DNA from: Chitinophaga sp. YR573
GTDB lineage: Bacteria > Bacteroidota > Bacteroidia > Chitinophagales > Chitinophagaceae
DNA length: 64,000 bases
Direction: 5' to 3'
Assembly: GCF_900110995.1 (NCBI RefSeq)
Contig: NZ_FOJF01000001.1
Location: forward strand, 4,438,803 to 4,502,802
Shown here: positions 45,233 through 53,958 of the stretch, piece by piece
Position numbering within the stretch: position 1 is the first letter of the stretch
Layout: every line of letters begins with the position of its first letter
Translations under genes and position numbers: made by a program
Notes under the pieces: model-generated
What the model was told of the DNA's origin: nothing
Databases searched by the model: none
The model's input: the letters and a program-made list of their open reading frames with translations, nothing else

Positions 45233-46054
45233 ATGGAAATAATAGTAGACGATATTCCGGTTACTTATTACGAAAGCGGACATGGTGATCCTATGATTTT
45301 ATTGCATGGGTGGCCGCAGACTTCTCATATATGGCGGAAGGTATTCCCCGAGTTGGCTAAACATTACCATGTTTTTGCAGTTGACCTGCCGGGGATGGGG
45401 AATGTCAATGCTACGCCTGCTGCTGATACCATTACTGTAGCCATGCTCATTAAATCCTTCTGTGACCAGCTAAACCTTAGTAATATTCATTTAGTAGGGC
45501 ATGATGTAGGAGCCTGGGTAGCGACTACCTTTGCGCTTGAATATGAGTCCATGCTTCAGTCTTTAATTATCCTGGATGCTGGTATCCCGGGGTTAATTCC
45601 GGATGAGGTATTTTCTCCTTTAAATGCGAATAAGATCTGGCAATTTTATTTCCATGCTATTGAAGGGATGCCTGAGTTCTTAATAGAAGGTAAAGAGAAG
45701 GAATATCTGAACTGGTATTTTACCCGTAAAACAACAGTTAAAAATGCAATCACGGCAGATGATATCAGCATTTATGTAGCAGCTTATACAGGGAAGGAAA
45801 GATTGCGTAATGGGTTCGGTTATTATAGATCTTTTCGGGAGAGTGCAGAACGGAATAAATCCTATCAGCATAAACTAAGTATTCCAATTTTAGCCATTGG
45901 AGGAGAGCAATCGCAAGGTGTAAATGTGGGTAGGGCCATGCAGAAAATAGCAGATGGAGATATTCAATCTGTAAGTCTTGCTGAATGCGGGCATTATATT
46001 GTGGAGGAACAGCCGGAGAAGTTTCTGGAATTGGTATTGGCGTTTATACATTAA
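45233..46054 (+). CDS. Alpha/beta hydrolase (epoxide hydrolase / haloalkane dehalogenase-like)
   Basis: 273 residues. The oxyanion-hole motif HGWPQTSH is at 25-32. The nucleophile elbow GHDVGA carries Asp91 instead of Ser, and the catalytic His is probably His254 in ECGHYIVEE. An Asp nucleophile is characteristic of epoxide hydrolases, haloalkane dehalogenases and fluoroacetate dehalogenases, so a hydrolytic detoxification or scavenging role is plausible. It has no signal peptide. It is divergent from the AraC-type gene, which may control it. Confidence 0.88.
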   Translation: MEIIVDDIPVTYYESGHGDPMILLHGWPQTSHIWRKVFPELAKHYHVFAVDLPGMGNVNATPAADTITVAMLIKSFCDQLNLSNIHLVGHDVGAWVATTFALEYESMLQSLIILDAGIPGLIPDEVFSPLNANKIWQFYFHAIEGMPEFLIEGKEKEYLNWYFTRKTTVKNAITADDISIYVAAYTGKERLRNGFGYYRSFRESAERNKSYQHKLSIPILAIGGEQSQGVNVGRAMQKIADGDIQSVSLAECGHYIVEEQPEKFLELVLAFIH

Positions 46055-46090
46055 ATATCTGTTAACTCAAATATTATCTTTATCACAACA

Positions 46091-46122
46091 GACTGACGCA
46101 ATTTACATTAATTGCGTCAGTC
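46091..46122. terminator. Bidirectional terminator hairpin
   Basis: Perfect 13-bp arms GACTGACGCAATT (46091-46103) and AATTGCGTCAGTC (46110-46122), loop TACATT. It lies between the convergent hydrolase and acetolactate decarboxylase genes; no strong T run follows. Confidence 0.6.
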
Positions 46123-46159
46123 TACTGAGGATACTAATCTGCCTTCGGTAGTCTTCTTC

Positions 46160-46969
46160 TTAATTTTTCCCTCCCCGCTCTACACTCTTTATATCCTCTT
46201 CCCTGTTCTTTTTAAAATCAAAATGCTGGAAGTCTTTTGTTGCAGGAACCTGTATCGTATAACTGTCGAGTATATCAATTTCGATTACTATATTCTCTGT
46301 TTTTACATCTATGATATGTCCGCCTGCATCTTTTTGCTGCGATAAGTAATGGAAGTGATAGCCAGCAATATTCGTATTGTCCATGAATGAGGGCAGACGA
46401 TATCCTATTAAATCGCCCTGAGCGCCTGTAAATTCAAAGAAATGTTGCAGGTTGAGCATACTAGCCAATGGCATATGATCATCTTCCTTAACAGGCGGGA
46501 ATGCTCTGGTTTTTACATAACTGAATTTTCCGCTGATATGAATAGCGTACATACCGTTTGTATTGGTTAATATACTATCCAGGTAATGGAAAAGCTCCGC
46601 CTTGTTCATGGCTTTATTGGGAGTTATCCTGATATCAGGATGAAAGAAGTTCACCATTGCAAAAGGCGTTAACTGCTTATCATCTACTAAAAATGTCTTA
46701 CCGCTGTTTTGCGTCTGATATATCTTTCCCTGAAAAACCATAAGCTCTCCATCCAGTTTGTCCGGAGCACCAAGACCAAAATCCCCATGCTTTTTAAGCA
46801 ATTTATAAGGGTAAAAGCCATTGTAAAGACCACCGATAAGACCAGCACCAACACCCGCAGTGAAGAGAGTACCACCCGGAGGAATACCCTTTTTGGTATC
46901 CGAAGGAGGAGTAGCAGATAGTATCGTAATAGCAAGAATGATAATGGATAAGCTATTGATAAGGCGCAT
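46160..46969 (-). CDS. Exported acetolactate decarboxylase-like protein
   Basis: 269 residues from the ATG at 46969; the frame continues 18 bp upstream to a TTG. Residues 1-20 are a signal peptide (LINSLSIIILAITILSAT). The mature part has the acetolactate decarboxylase pattern: HGDFGLGAPDKLDGELMVFQGKIYQ with the conserved Glu, PFAMVNFFHP, TRAFPP, and the zinc ligands in GYHFHYLSQQKDAGGH, where the three His spacings (two and eleven) match the B. brevis enzyme. The enzyme converts acetolactate to acetoin. No acetolactate synthase gene is nearby and the protein seems to be exported, so its substrate outside the cytoplasm is unclear. Confidence 0.85.
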   Translation of the reverse strand: MRLINSLSIIILAITILSATPPSDTKKGIPPGGTLFTAGVGAGLIGGLYNGFYPYKLLKKHGDFGLGAPDKLDGELMVFQGKIYQTQNSGKTFLVDDKQLTPFAMVNFFHPDIRITPNKAMNKAELFHYLDSILTNTNGMYAIHISGKFSYVKTRAFPPVKEDDHMPLASMLNLQHFFEFTGAQGDLIGYRLPSFMDNTNIAGYHFHYLSQQKDAGGHIIDVKTENIVIEIDILDSYTIQVPATKDFQHFDFKKNREEDIKSVERGGKN

Positions 46970-47118
46970 AGTATTGTGTTGTTTCAAGGGAATAAAGATA
47001 GTGTTTTAAAGGAAATCACATCTTTGTATCATATTTTATTTTCTATATTTAGTGTTGTGAGATTATTCTTTGCCTCATTGTTTTAGTGAAATTGACAAAA
47101 TAGAATCTTTACAACTAT

Positions 47119-47901
47119 ATGACGAGAAAAAATGTAGAAATGATTAAATATATGTATGGATCCGTAATAATTATGCTTTGCACTCTTTGCTGTAATTATA
47201 ACAAAGAAGTGAAAGAATATTATGAAAGCGGGGAGATTAAGAGTCGGGCGATAGCTGATAAGGCTCATATCAAATGGATTGGATATTATAAAAATGGTCA
47301 GATAGAAAGTCAGGGAGAATTATTGAATGGAATTCGCATTGGAAACTGGACTTATTATTATGAAAATAAAACATTGAAGGCTCAGGGATATTATGATGAT
47401 GGACTAAAAAAGGGACCGTGGCATTACAATAATAAGGATAGTACTTATCAGATAGAATGGGATATTTTTTATAACAGGGTACTAAAAATAAATGTACCTG
47501 CTGATTGGGTAAAAAAGGAACAACTTGGTGATAATATACCTCTGGCTGGATTTAGTCCTGACAGCAGTAGCGATGCTAATTTTAACATTATGATTTTCAA
47601 TTATGATCATAGAAATCTTGATAGCGTCATCAATGAAAACATCAGAAAAGCGAGATCAAATTTAGGCTACAAAATAGAAGTCTTATCTTTAAAAGAGGTG
47701 GATATAAATAATATAAAGGGGAAGGAAGTTATGCAGCATGTCCTCGCCGAGGGTAAGGATCTAACCGTATTGCAGTATAACCTTGTACATGCGGACTCAT
47801 TATATCTTGTATCATTTTTTGTAAATAAAAATAAGTATTCTGTTTATGAAAATCTGGTCAAAGAAGTTGTATCCAGTTTTACACTGAATCAATTAAAATG
47901 A
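47119..47901 (+). CDS. MORN-repeat (YwqK-like) lipoprotein with PsbP/DUF1795-like C-terminal domain
   Basis: 260 residues. A short hydrophobic N-terminus ends in the lipobox-like LCTLCC. The first half has MORN-type repeats (EYYESGEIKSRA, GYYKNGQIESQGELLNGIRIGNWTYYYENKTLKAQGYYDDGLKKGPW), as in YwqK-family proteins. The second half (from NVPADWVKKEQ) resembles the PsbP/DUF1795 fold seen in lipoproteins. An ATG at 47140 is an alternative start. YwqK proteins are often annotated as antitoxins, but in this lipoprotein form they may be surface-associated. It overlaps the next gene by 4 bp (ATGA), so expression is coupled. Confidence 0.75.
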   Translation: MTRKNVEMIKYMYGSVIIMLCTLCCNYNKEVKEYYESGEIKSRAIADKAHIKWIGYYKNGQIESQGELLNGIRIGNWTYYYENKTLKAQGYYDDGLKKGPWHYNNKDSTYQIEWDIFYNRVLKINVPADWVKKEQLGDNIPLAGFSPDSSSDANFNIMIFNYDHRNLDSVINENIRKARSNLGYKIEVLSLKEVDINNIKGKEVMQHVLAEGKDLTVLQYNLVHADSLYLVSFFVNKNKYSVYENLVKEVVSSFTLNQLK

Positions 47902-48131
47902 ATACTAAAATTATGACGGACAATATTTATGTAAGATTATTAAATGAAGGTACGACGGTCTATCGTCCTGTGCCGGCTTTGCAGATAGAAGATAATATTT
48001 ATCAATTGGAAGGTTCTGAATTGTATGATCCGGAAGATGAAACCTGGGAATTTATTCCTGGCGCTCACGTAATGGTACAGGAACAACTTCTACAGAATAA
48101 ATCTGTTTTAGTTGCTGTCGCACACAGATGA
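47898..48131 (+). CDS. Small unknown protein, translationally coupled to the MORN lipoprotein
   Basis: 77 residues. Start ATG overlaps the previous stop (ATGA), a strong sign of translation. It is acidic, without signal peptide. The sequence (TDNIYVRLLNEGTTVYRPVPALQIEDNIYQLEG) looks like a small beta barrel, and the end is short. No family recognised. It may act with the upstream lipoprotein. Confidence 0.6.
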   Translation: MNTKIMTDNIYVRLLNEGTTVYRPVPALQIEDNIYQLEGSELYDPEDETWEFIPGAHVMVQEQLLQNKSVLVAVAHR

Positions 48132-48143
48132 AATAGTGAAAAT

Positions 48144-48437
48144 ATGATACTAATAAATTTTTATCTATACATGGCCAGTGTGATGCATCCAATTCACACC
48201 GGCATCATTAGCCTGTTTTATAATTGGAATGAAGCGAGTCTTCATTCATTGGAAAGTGGCGTGGCACAATCCCAAACAGCAGCTGAAAGAGCCGCTTATG
48301 TCAATAGTATCGAGGCTGCGCCTTATGGCTGGAGTATAGATACCGATAAATTTAATAAAGAACCAATAAGGTGGAAGTTTCTTGAGGTAATCCAGTATAC
48401 TTTCTGCCTTTCACTTTATCTGATAAAAGTAAAATAG
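48144..48437 (+). CDS. Small unknown protein downstream of the MORN operon
   Basis: 97 residues, starting 12 bp after the previous stop. The central part (SGVAQSQTAAERAAYVNSIEAAPYGWSIDTDKFNKEP) is not low complexity; the ends are hydrophobic. No family or motif is recognised, and a chance reading frame cannot be excluded. Its position suggests it is the third gene of the operon. Confidence 0.4.
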   Translation: MILINFYLYMASVMHPIHTGIISLFYNWNEASLHSLESGVAQSQTAAERAAYVNSIEAAPYGWSIDTDKFNKEPIRWKFLEVIQYTFCLSLYLIKVK

Positions 48438-48477
48438 CGGATATTATTAATTGAAAATCAGGTTAATCATCATCAGA

Positions 48478-50859
48478 CTATTCCATCTTCAGACTATCAA
48501 CAGGATTAGTAAAAGCTGCTTTAAGCGACTGGTAACTTACTGTAACCAATGCAATTAAGATGGATGCAAACCCCGCCACAACAAATATCCACCAGCTAAT
48601 ATTGACCCGGTAAGCAAAATCCTGTAACCATTGATTCATCAGATACCAGGCAATAGGCGAAGCAATAACAATCGATAATAATATCAGTTTCAAAAAGTCT
48701 TTTGACAGAAGATATACAATGGTTGTAATGTTTGCGCCAAGTACTTTCCGGATGCCGATCTCTTTAGTGCGTTGAGTAGTAAAGAAAGAAATAAGCCCTA
48801 GCAAACCTAAGCAACTGATGATAATGGCGATTGCTGCTGTTGTATTAATGAGTTTATTTAACAAATCCTCTTTATGATAAAAATTATCGATCTGCTCATC
48901 CAGATAATGATATTCAAAAACGTTTTCAGGATAAGCTGCCTGCCAGATTTTCCGGATCTTCTGTTGTGCAGCAATATGATCTTTGACGTTAAGTTTTATA
49001 GCTGCATATTGATATGAATCCCGTTTCGTAGTGATTAACAATGGCTCAATAGCTGTATACAGCGAATGAACGTTGAAATCCTTTACTACTCCAACAATGG
49101 TTCTCGAATGGTCCTGCAATCCACCGGCAACCAACTGATGACCTATAACCTGCTGTGGGTCTTTGATGCCTAATTTATGAAGAAATGTTTCGTTAACTAT
49201 AAATTCCCTGACTGTATCACTTGCCTGCATGTTCCTGCCGGATAAAAGCTTCAATTGAAACGTATTAAGGTAGGCTGTATCAGCTATGATCGTACGAACA
49301 ATATAATCTTCCCAGGGTTTATTATCAAATTTGATAGATCCTCCTATATTCATGTCCGAAGAAGGTGCCTGCAAACAGAAACTCACAGATTTTATCTCCT
49401 GGTTTTTTCTTAATTCATGGTCCAGATAGGGTAATTCACTCTTGTCCGGAAGGGGGACCATAAGAACAGCATCTTTATTAAAACCAATGTCAGTATTCTT
49501 TAAATGTCTTATCTGAAGTGTGATGATGAGGGTGCAAACAATCAATACCTGCGCTACCACATTCTGAATTACGATTAAAGCCTTTCTATAAAATGCTGTA
49601 CGGACACTAGATACTTGTTTTTTTAACGCATCTACTGGTTTAAAACGACTCAGAATAATTGCCGGGTAAAAACCACTTACCAATATTACAAATCCCAAAA
49701 GAAGAATAGTACATAAAAACAGGCTCCGGTCTTGTAGTAAATTAAACCCCAGCTTGATTTGCAGCCAGTCGTTAATTAAAGGAAGAGAAAGTCTGATCCA
49801 TATAAATGAGAGGATAGTAGCAAGGAGCGTAATACACACAGTTTCAGTCATGAATTGGGAAAATATAGCTATGGGCGTACTTCCCAACACTTTCCGGGTA
49901 CCAATCTCTTTGGCCCGTTTCGTACTTTGAGCAGTAGCCAGATTAATAAAATTGAAACATGCAATAATTACAAGGAAGAGGCCTACGATCGTTAATGTGC
50001 CAAGCAATGTTTTGTCCATTACACCGCCGTAACGACTATCAAAATGTACTTCCTTTAATTTTTGTAAATGGAAATGATAGACTGATTCTATATCCTTTGC
50101 AAAATACTTTTTCTTGATATGATCCATGGCCTCCTCTATTCTTTTACCAGGAACATCATCAGGTAACCATATATATGAGTTGGTAGTTTTGTTGATAGCC
50201 CCCCAGTTTCTAGTCATATTTTCTTCAGCATCCGGATAGAATATTTTAAAGGATGGGCGGGATAAGAAGAGATCTATTTTTGTGTCTGTATTGGCAGGAT
50301 AATCTTTCAATACTCCTGTAACAGTCACCGTATATTTATTATCCAATCTGATGATCTGGCCGATGGGGTCTTGTTTTCCAAAATATTTTGTCGCCAGTTG
50401 CTGGGTAATAACAGCAGTATTGGGTTCAGTTAATGATGTTGCGGCGTTCCCTTTCTCCCATGTATAGTCAAAAAGATTAAACCAGTGTTTGTCGGCAAAC
50501 GCAATATTTTCATGTTCTGTAAATAGTTTCAACTGCACACCAATAGTAAGAGAATGTGCCTTTAATAATACGGCCTGGTCTTTTATCCGGGGGATCTCAT
50601 TTTGTAAAGCTTCAGTAAGCCCTAATGGGGTTCCCTGTTCAGATTCAACAGAGCCGTCTGGTAAATGTAAATCAGTTACAACTCTGTATAATTGCGCCTC
50701 ATTCTTGTGATACCTGTCAAAACTCAAATGATAACTGATGAACTGGAATAATACCAGTCCACCCGCAATACCCAGGGATAACCCCAATATATTTAACGCC
50801 AGATAGAATTTATGCTTCCTCAGATTCCGATAGGCGATTCTTACATAGGTTTTGATCAT
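48478..50859 (-). CDS. FtsX/MacB-type ABC transporter permease
   Basis: 793 residues from the ATG at 50859 (frame open 51 bp further to a TTG). It has a short cytoplasmic start with the typical YVRIAYRNLRKHKFYLALNILGLSLGIAGG helix, a MacB periplasmic core domain, the repeated motif KRAKEIGTRKVLGSTP and TKEIGIRKVLGANITTIV, and two FtsX domains, giving about eight TM helices. Such permeases use a separate MacB-like ATPase and move lipoproteins, peptides or drugs. No ATPase gene is next to it, so its partner is encoded elsewhere. It is monocistronic and leftward. Confidence 0.9.
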   Translation of the reverse strand: MIKTYVRIAYRNLRKHKFYLALNILGLSLGIAGGLVLFQFISYHLSFDRYHKNEAQLYRVVTDLHLPDGSVESEQGTPLGLTEALQNEIPRIKDQAVLLKAHSLTIGVQLKLFTEHENIAFADKHWFNLFDYTWEKGNAATSLTEPNTAVITQQLATKYFGKQDPIGQIIRLDNKYTVTVTGVLKDYPANTDTKIDLFLSRPSFKIFYPDAEENMTRNWGAINKTTNSYIWLPDDVPGKRIEEAMDHIKKKYFAKDIESVYHFHLQKLKEVHFDSRYGGVMDKTLLGTLTIVGLFLVIIACFNFINLATAQSTKRAKEIGTRKVLGSTPIAIFSQFMTETVCITLLATILSFIWIRLSLPLINDWLQIKLGFNLLQDRSLFLCTILLLGFVILVSGFYPAIILSRFKPVDALKKQVSSVRTAFYRKALIVIQNVVAQVLIVCTLIITLQIRHLKNTDIGFNKDAVLMVPLPDKSELPYLDHELRKNQEIKSVSFCLQAPSSDMNIGGSIKFDNKPWEDYIVRTIIADTAYLNTFQLKLLSGRNMQASDTVREFIVNETFLHKLGIKDPQQVIGHQLVAGGLQDHSRTIVGVVKDFNVHSLYTAIEPLLITTKRDSYQYAAIKLNVKDHIAAQQKIRKIWQAAYPENVFEYHYLDEQIDNFYHKEDLLNKLINTTAAIAIIISCLGLLGLISFFTTQRTKEIGIRKVLGANITTIVYLLSKDFLKLILLSIVIASPIAWYLMNQWLQDFAYRVNISWWIFVVAGFASILIALVTVSYQSLKAAFTNPVDSLKME

Positions 50860-51077
50860 ATAATGCAGCGCACTAAAAAAATGCCAGCTTCTGATTTTGT
50901 TATCAATCAATTATTTATGATTTTCCATTTAAACATACTTGTCCGGTTTTGGTACAATGAGTGTTCAGTTATAAAATTTCACCGTCTAAATCATTTCTTT
51001 AACCGGATATTCAATAGCTTTTACCGATATACTATTTCCCCAAAGACAAATTTGTTCTTTTTTTGATAAAATATTTT

Positions 51078-51099
51078 TAAATGAGCGATCGCTCATTTA
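51078..51099. promoter_or_regulatory. Perfect 22-bp palindrome, TetR-type operator
   Basis: TAAATGAGCGA is followed at once by its exact complement. It overlaps the upstream edge of the -7 box at 51098-51105, the place where a repressor would block RNA polymerase. A weaker relative (AATGAATGCTCACTT) lies at about 51724-51738, just before the small gene. Confidence 0.75.
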
Positions 51100-51105
51100 T
51101 ATTTG
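51098..51105 (+). promoter_or_regulatory. -7 box of the tetR gene
   Basis: TATATTTG matches TAnnTTTG and ends 6 bp before the TetR ATG, which suggests a transcript with little or no leader. The operator palindrome overlaps it. Confidence 0.5.
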
Positions 51106-51111
51106 TGGTAC

Positions 51112-51702
51112 ATGAGACCACGCGACGAGAATAAAATACAAGGCATTCGTGAAAAGGCCATCGAAATGATCACCAACGAAGGGTTGGAGAATTTCGGTAT
51201 AAACAGGCTGGCTAAAGCGGCTGGCGTGTCTCCTGCTACTATTTATATTTATTACAAGGATAAAGATGATCTGATCAACCAGATTAGCGTAGAAGAGGGG
51301 TTAAGGATGTGTGGTGCTACCCTGGAAGGTTTTGAGGCTGATATGCCTTTTGAAAAGGGGCTTTGGATCCAATGGAAAAACCGGGCGAAATATGCTTTGA
51401 ACAATCAGGTGGGCGCTTCTTTTTATGATCAGCTGCGTAATTCTACCTACCGGGAACAAATGCTGAAAGCGATTTCTGACGAAATGAAAAAGAAAGCGGG
51501 TCCTTTCGTGAAAAATGCCATAAAAAACGGGGAAATAAATGAGATTTCCATGGAGGTCTTTTGGTCAGTAGCACTGGCACCGCTCTATTCCCTGGTAAAA
51601 TTTCATCAGGATGAACATACTTTTAGCGGGAAGAAGTTTGTTTTTTCCGAGAAAATCATGAAGGAAACTTTTAATTATGTTATAAAAGCGTTGAAAAAAT
51701 AA
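51112..51702 (+). CDS. TetR family transcriptional repressor
   Basis: 196 residues from the ATG at 51112; the frame opens three codons earlier at a TTG. The N-terminal helix-turn-helix is GLENFGINRLAKAAGVSPATIYIYYKDKDDLI, and the C-terminal ligand-binding domain is helical. It is preceded by a perfect 22-bp operator overlapping its promoter, which argues for autorepression. A small copper-chaperone-like protein and an MFS transporter follow on the same strand, so it probably controls this efflux operon in response to a drug-like ligand. Confidence 0.93.
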   Translation: MRPRDENKIQGIREKAIEMITNEGLENFGINRLAKAAGVSPATIYIYYKDKDDLINQISVEEGLRMCGATLEGFEADMPFEKGLWIQWKNRAKYALNNQVGASFYDQLRNSTYREQMLKAISDEMKKKAGPFVKNAIKNGEINEISMEVFWSVALAPLYSLVKFHQDEHTFSGKKFVFSEKIMKETFNYVIKALKK

Positions 51703-51739
51703 GTTTTTTTTGTCTTGATAAGTAAATGAATGCTCACTT

Positions 51740-51973
51740 ATGTGTAACCATATTCCTGAACATATCCTAATATGTAAAACCAATATCGCAGCCGAAAGTG
51801 ATCTGTTTGCTGTAAAAACAGTGTTGGATAACCATCATCTGATTGAGCAGTGGAATATTGATCAGGAGGATGTAGACTGTGTATTACGTATAATATCCTG
51901 GCATCTCAGCTATGCAGACATTATCCTGATCATTTCCAGGTTGAATTATACCTGTGAGGAGCTGACCACCTGA
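51740..51973 (+). CDS. Small HMA-like Bacteroidota protein
   Basis: 77 residues. The pattern ILICKTNI...LDNHHLIEQWNIDQEDVDCVLRIIS resembles small Bacteroidota proteins with the ferredoxin-like fold of heavy-metal-associated domains, in which KTNI, a Leu-rich helix, W-x-D-x-EDxDxxLR recur. The Cys pair of real metal chaperones is absent, so metal binding is doubtful. It is 37 bp downstream of TetR and 48 bp upstream of the MFS gene, within the operon. A TetR-operator-like sequence precedes its start. Confidence 0.65.
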   Translation: MCNHIPEHILICKTNIAAESDLFAVKTVLDNHHLIEQWNIDQEDVDCVLRIISWHLSYADIILIISRLNYTCEELTT

Positions 51974-52021
51974 AATTCTTTCTAACGAAATATATCCCTT
52001 AAAAACACAAACTTTCAAACC

Positions 52022-53284
52022 ATGAAAAATGAGAACAAATTTTCTTCATACCAGGTATTTGTCGTTGCGTTACTTACATTGACACAATTTTCGGTTGTAT
52101 TGGATTTTATGATCCTGTCGCCATTAGGTGATATGCTGATGAAATCGATGAACATCAAGCCTGCAGCATTTGGATGGGTTGTATCTGCCTATGCATTCAG
52201 CGCCGGTATTTCCGGATTGTTGACAGCAGGCTTTGCTGACCGCTTTGACCGTAAAAAATTATTCGTTTTCTTTTATGGAGGTTTTATCCTGGGAACTATA
52301 TGCTGTGGCTTTGCTACTACTTATCCCATGCTGGTAGCAGCCCGTATTATCACGGGTCTGTTTGGCGGAGTGATCGGCTCCATTTCTATGGCTATTATTA
52401 CGGATATTTTTACAATACAACAGCGTGGCCGGGTAATGGGATTTACACAAATGGGCTTTGGCGTCAGCCAGGTGTTAGGTATCCCTATCGGCCTTTATCT
52501 CGCCAATGCCTGGGGATGGGAAGCACCATTTTTCCTGGTAGCAGGCATAGCCATCATCATAATGATCCTGATCGCGTTCGGCTTAAAGCCTATTACAGGT
52601 CATCTTACTTTACAGCATGATAAGAGCGCGGTGCTACATCTCTGGCATACAATTGCCAAAAGAAACTACCGTATTGGATTCTCTGCTACTGCACTGCTCT
52701 CTATTGGTGGTTTTATGATGATGCCTTTCGGTAGTGCCTTTGCTATCAATAACCTGGGTGTTACAGCGGAGCAATTGCCCTGGCTGTTCATGGTATCCGG
52801 TGTTGGATCATTGTTCGTGATGCCTGTAGTAGGTTGGTTGAGCGATAAAACCGACAGATTCCGTCTGGCTGCAGGCGCCTCTCTGTTCATGATGGCGCTG
52901 ATAGCTTTTTACACACATCTTACTGTAAATCCTTTGTGGATCGTCATGGGTTTAAATGTATTGATGATAGCGGGTATTATGGGCCGTATGATACCATCAA
53001 TGGCACTCATTACCGGTGTGCCTGAAATGGAAGACAGAGGGGCCTTTATGAGTATCAATTCATCCCTGCAGCAGATTGCCGGAGGAGTGGCCGCAGCCTT
53101 TGGAGGAATGATCGTTATACAGAAAGATAAATTCAGTCCGCTGGAACATTATGATACGTTGGGTTGGGTAGCTATCGGTATTTCGGTGATCTGTATTTTT
53201 ATGTTAGGACGGGTAAGCAAAATAGTAAAAGCAAAGACTGCTAAAACTGTTATGCCGAAAGTGGATACGATGATGGAAGTCTAA
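52022..53284 (+). CDS. MFS transporter, drug efflux type
   Basis: 420 residues with about 12 TM helices. The MFS signature between helices 2 and 3 is GFADRFDRKKLF, and the matching region in the second half is GWLSDKTDRFRL. DHA1-type features such as TQFSVVLDFMILSPLG (helix 1) and GxxxGPxxG-like helix 5 glycines fit an exporter of drugs or other hydrophobic compounds in the inner membrane. It is the last gene of the TetR operon, so it is probably induced by its own substrate. Confidence 0.9.
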   Translation: MKNENKFSSYQVFVVALLTLTQFSVVLDFMILSPLGDMLMKSMNIKPAAFGWVVSAYAFSAGISGLLTAGFADRFDRKKLFVFFYGGFILGTICCGFATTYPMLVAARIITGLFGGVIGSISMAIITDIFTIQQRGRVMGFTQMGFGVSQVLGIPIGLYLANAWGWEAPFFLVAGIAIIIMILIAFGLKPITGHLTLQHDKSAVLHLWHTIAKRNYRIGFSATALLSIGGFMMMPFGSAFAINNLGVTAEQLPWLFMVSGVGSLFVMPVVGWLSDKTDRFRLAAGASLFMMALIAFYTHLTVNPLWIVMGLNVLMIAGIMGRMIPSMALITGVPEMEDRGAFMSINSSLQQIAGGVAAAFGGMIVIQKDKFSPLEHYDTLGWVAIGISVICIFMLGRVSKIVKAKTAKTVMPKVDTMMEV

Positions 53285-53290
53285 TAAACA

Positions 53291-53330
53291 AAACTGCCTC
53301 TATGTCTTTGCAAAGATATAGAGGCAGTTT
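53291..53330. terminator. Bidirectional terminator hairpin
   Basis: AAACTGCCTCTAT (53291-53303) pairs perfectly with ATAGAGGCAGTTT (53318-53330); pairing continues inward to an almost closed loop. On the minus strand TTTGTTTATT follows. It serves the convergent MFS and GNAT genes. Confidence 0.8.
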
Positions 53331-53340
53331 CTCTGGATGA

Positions 53341-53940
53341 TTATTTCTCATTTATCATCCCTTGTAATCTTTCTTTCACACCTTCCCATTCATCATCTAT
53401 AATGCTATAGTAAGCTGCACTTCTTGAAGTACCATCATCCTTAATCCTATCCTTTCTTAAAATCCCTTCAAACTGCCCGCCAATTTTTTCTATTGCTTTC
53501 CTGGAACGGATATTATTCTGATCCGTTTTTATCTGTACCCGTCTTGCTTTTAAAACATCAAAGCAATAAGTCAGTAATAATAACTTGCATTCCAGATTTA
53601 CTACGGTGCCCCAATATTTTTCTATTATCCAGCTCCAGCCAATTTCCAGTTTTTTATCATCAGGAAAGATGTCAAATAATCTTGTAGAACCGATTATCTT
53701 TTGAGTTTGTTTATGATAGATGATAAAAGGGTAATGATTGCCTTTGTCTCTTTCAGTCAGAGCGGTAGTATATGCTGCTGTAAACTTTTCCCGTATTGAA
53801 CAGTCGACAGGGATAAGCTCCCATAGTTTTTTATCGGATGCCGCAAGGTATAACTCCTCAAAATGTTCTTTTTCAAGAGGTATCAGATCAACCGTCTGAC
53901 CCTTTAGAATTGTTGGGTGGGTAATCCAGGGTGCTTTCAT
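53341..53940 (-). CDS. GNAT family N-acetyltransferase
   Basis: 199 residues of one GNAT domain: HPFIIYHKQTQKIIGSTRLFDIFPDDKKLEIGWSWI, and the acetyl-CoA-binding segment QNNIRSRKAIEKIGGQFEGILRKDR near residues 141-163. It resembles the RimJ/RimL-like branch, which acetylates protein N-termini or small amines; the substrate is unknown. It is 18 bp downstream of the EamA gene and ends the leftward operon of the mpl cluster. Confidence 0.85.
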   Translation of the reverse strand: MKAPWITHPTILKGQTVDLIPLEKEHFEELYLAASDKKLWELIPVDCSIREKFTAAYTTALTERDKGNHYPFIIYHKQTQKIIGSTRLFDIFPDDKKLEIGWSWIIEKYWGTVVNLECKLLLLTYCFDVLKARRVQIKTDQNNIRSRKAIEKIGGQFEGILRKDRIKDDGTSRSAAYYSIIDDEWEGVKERLQGMINEK

Positions 53941-53958
53941 AAGAATAAAAATACATAA

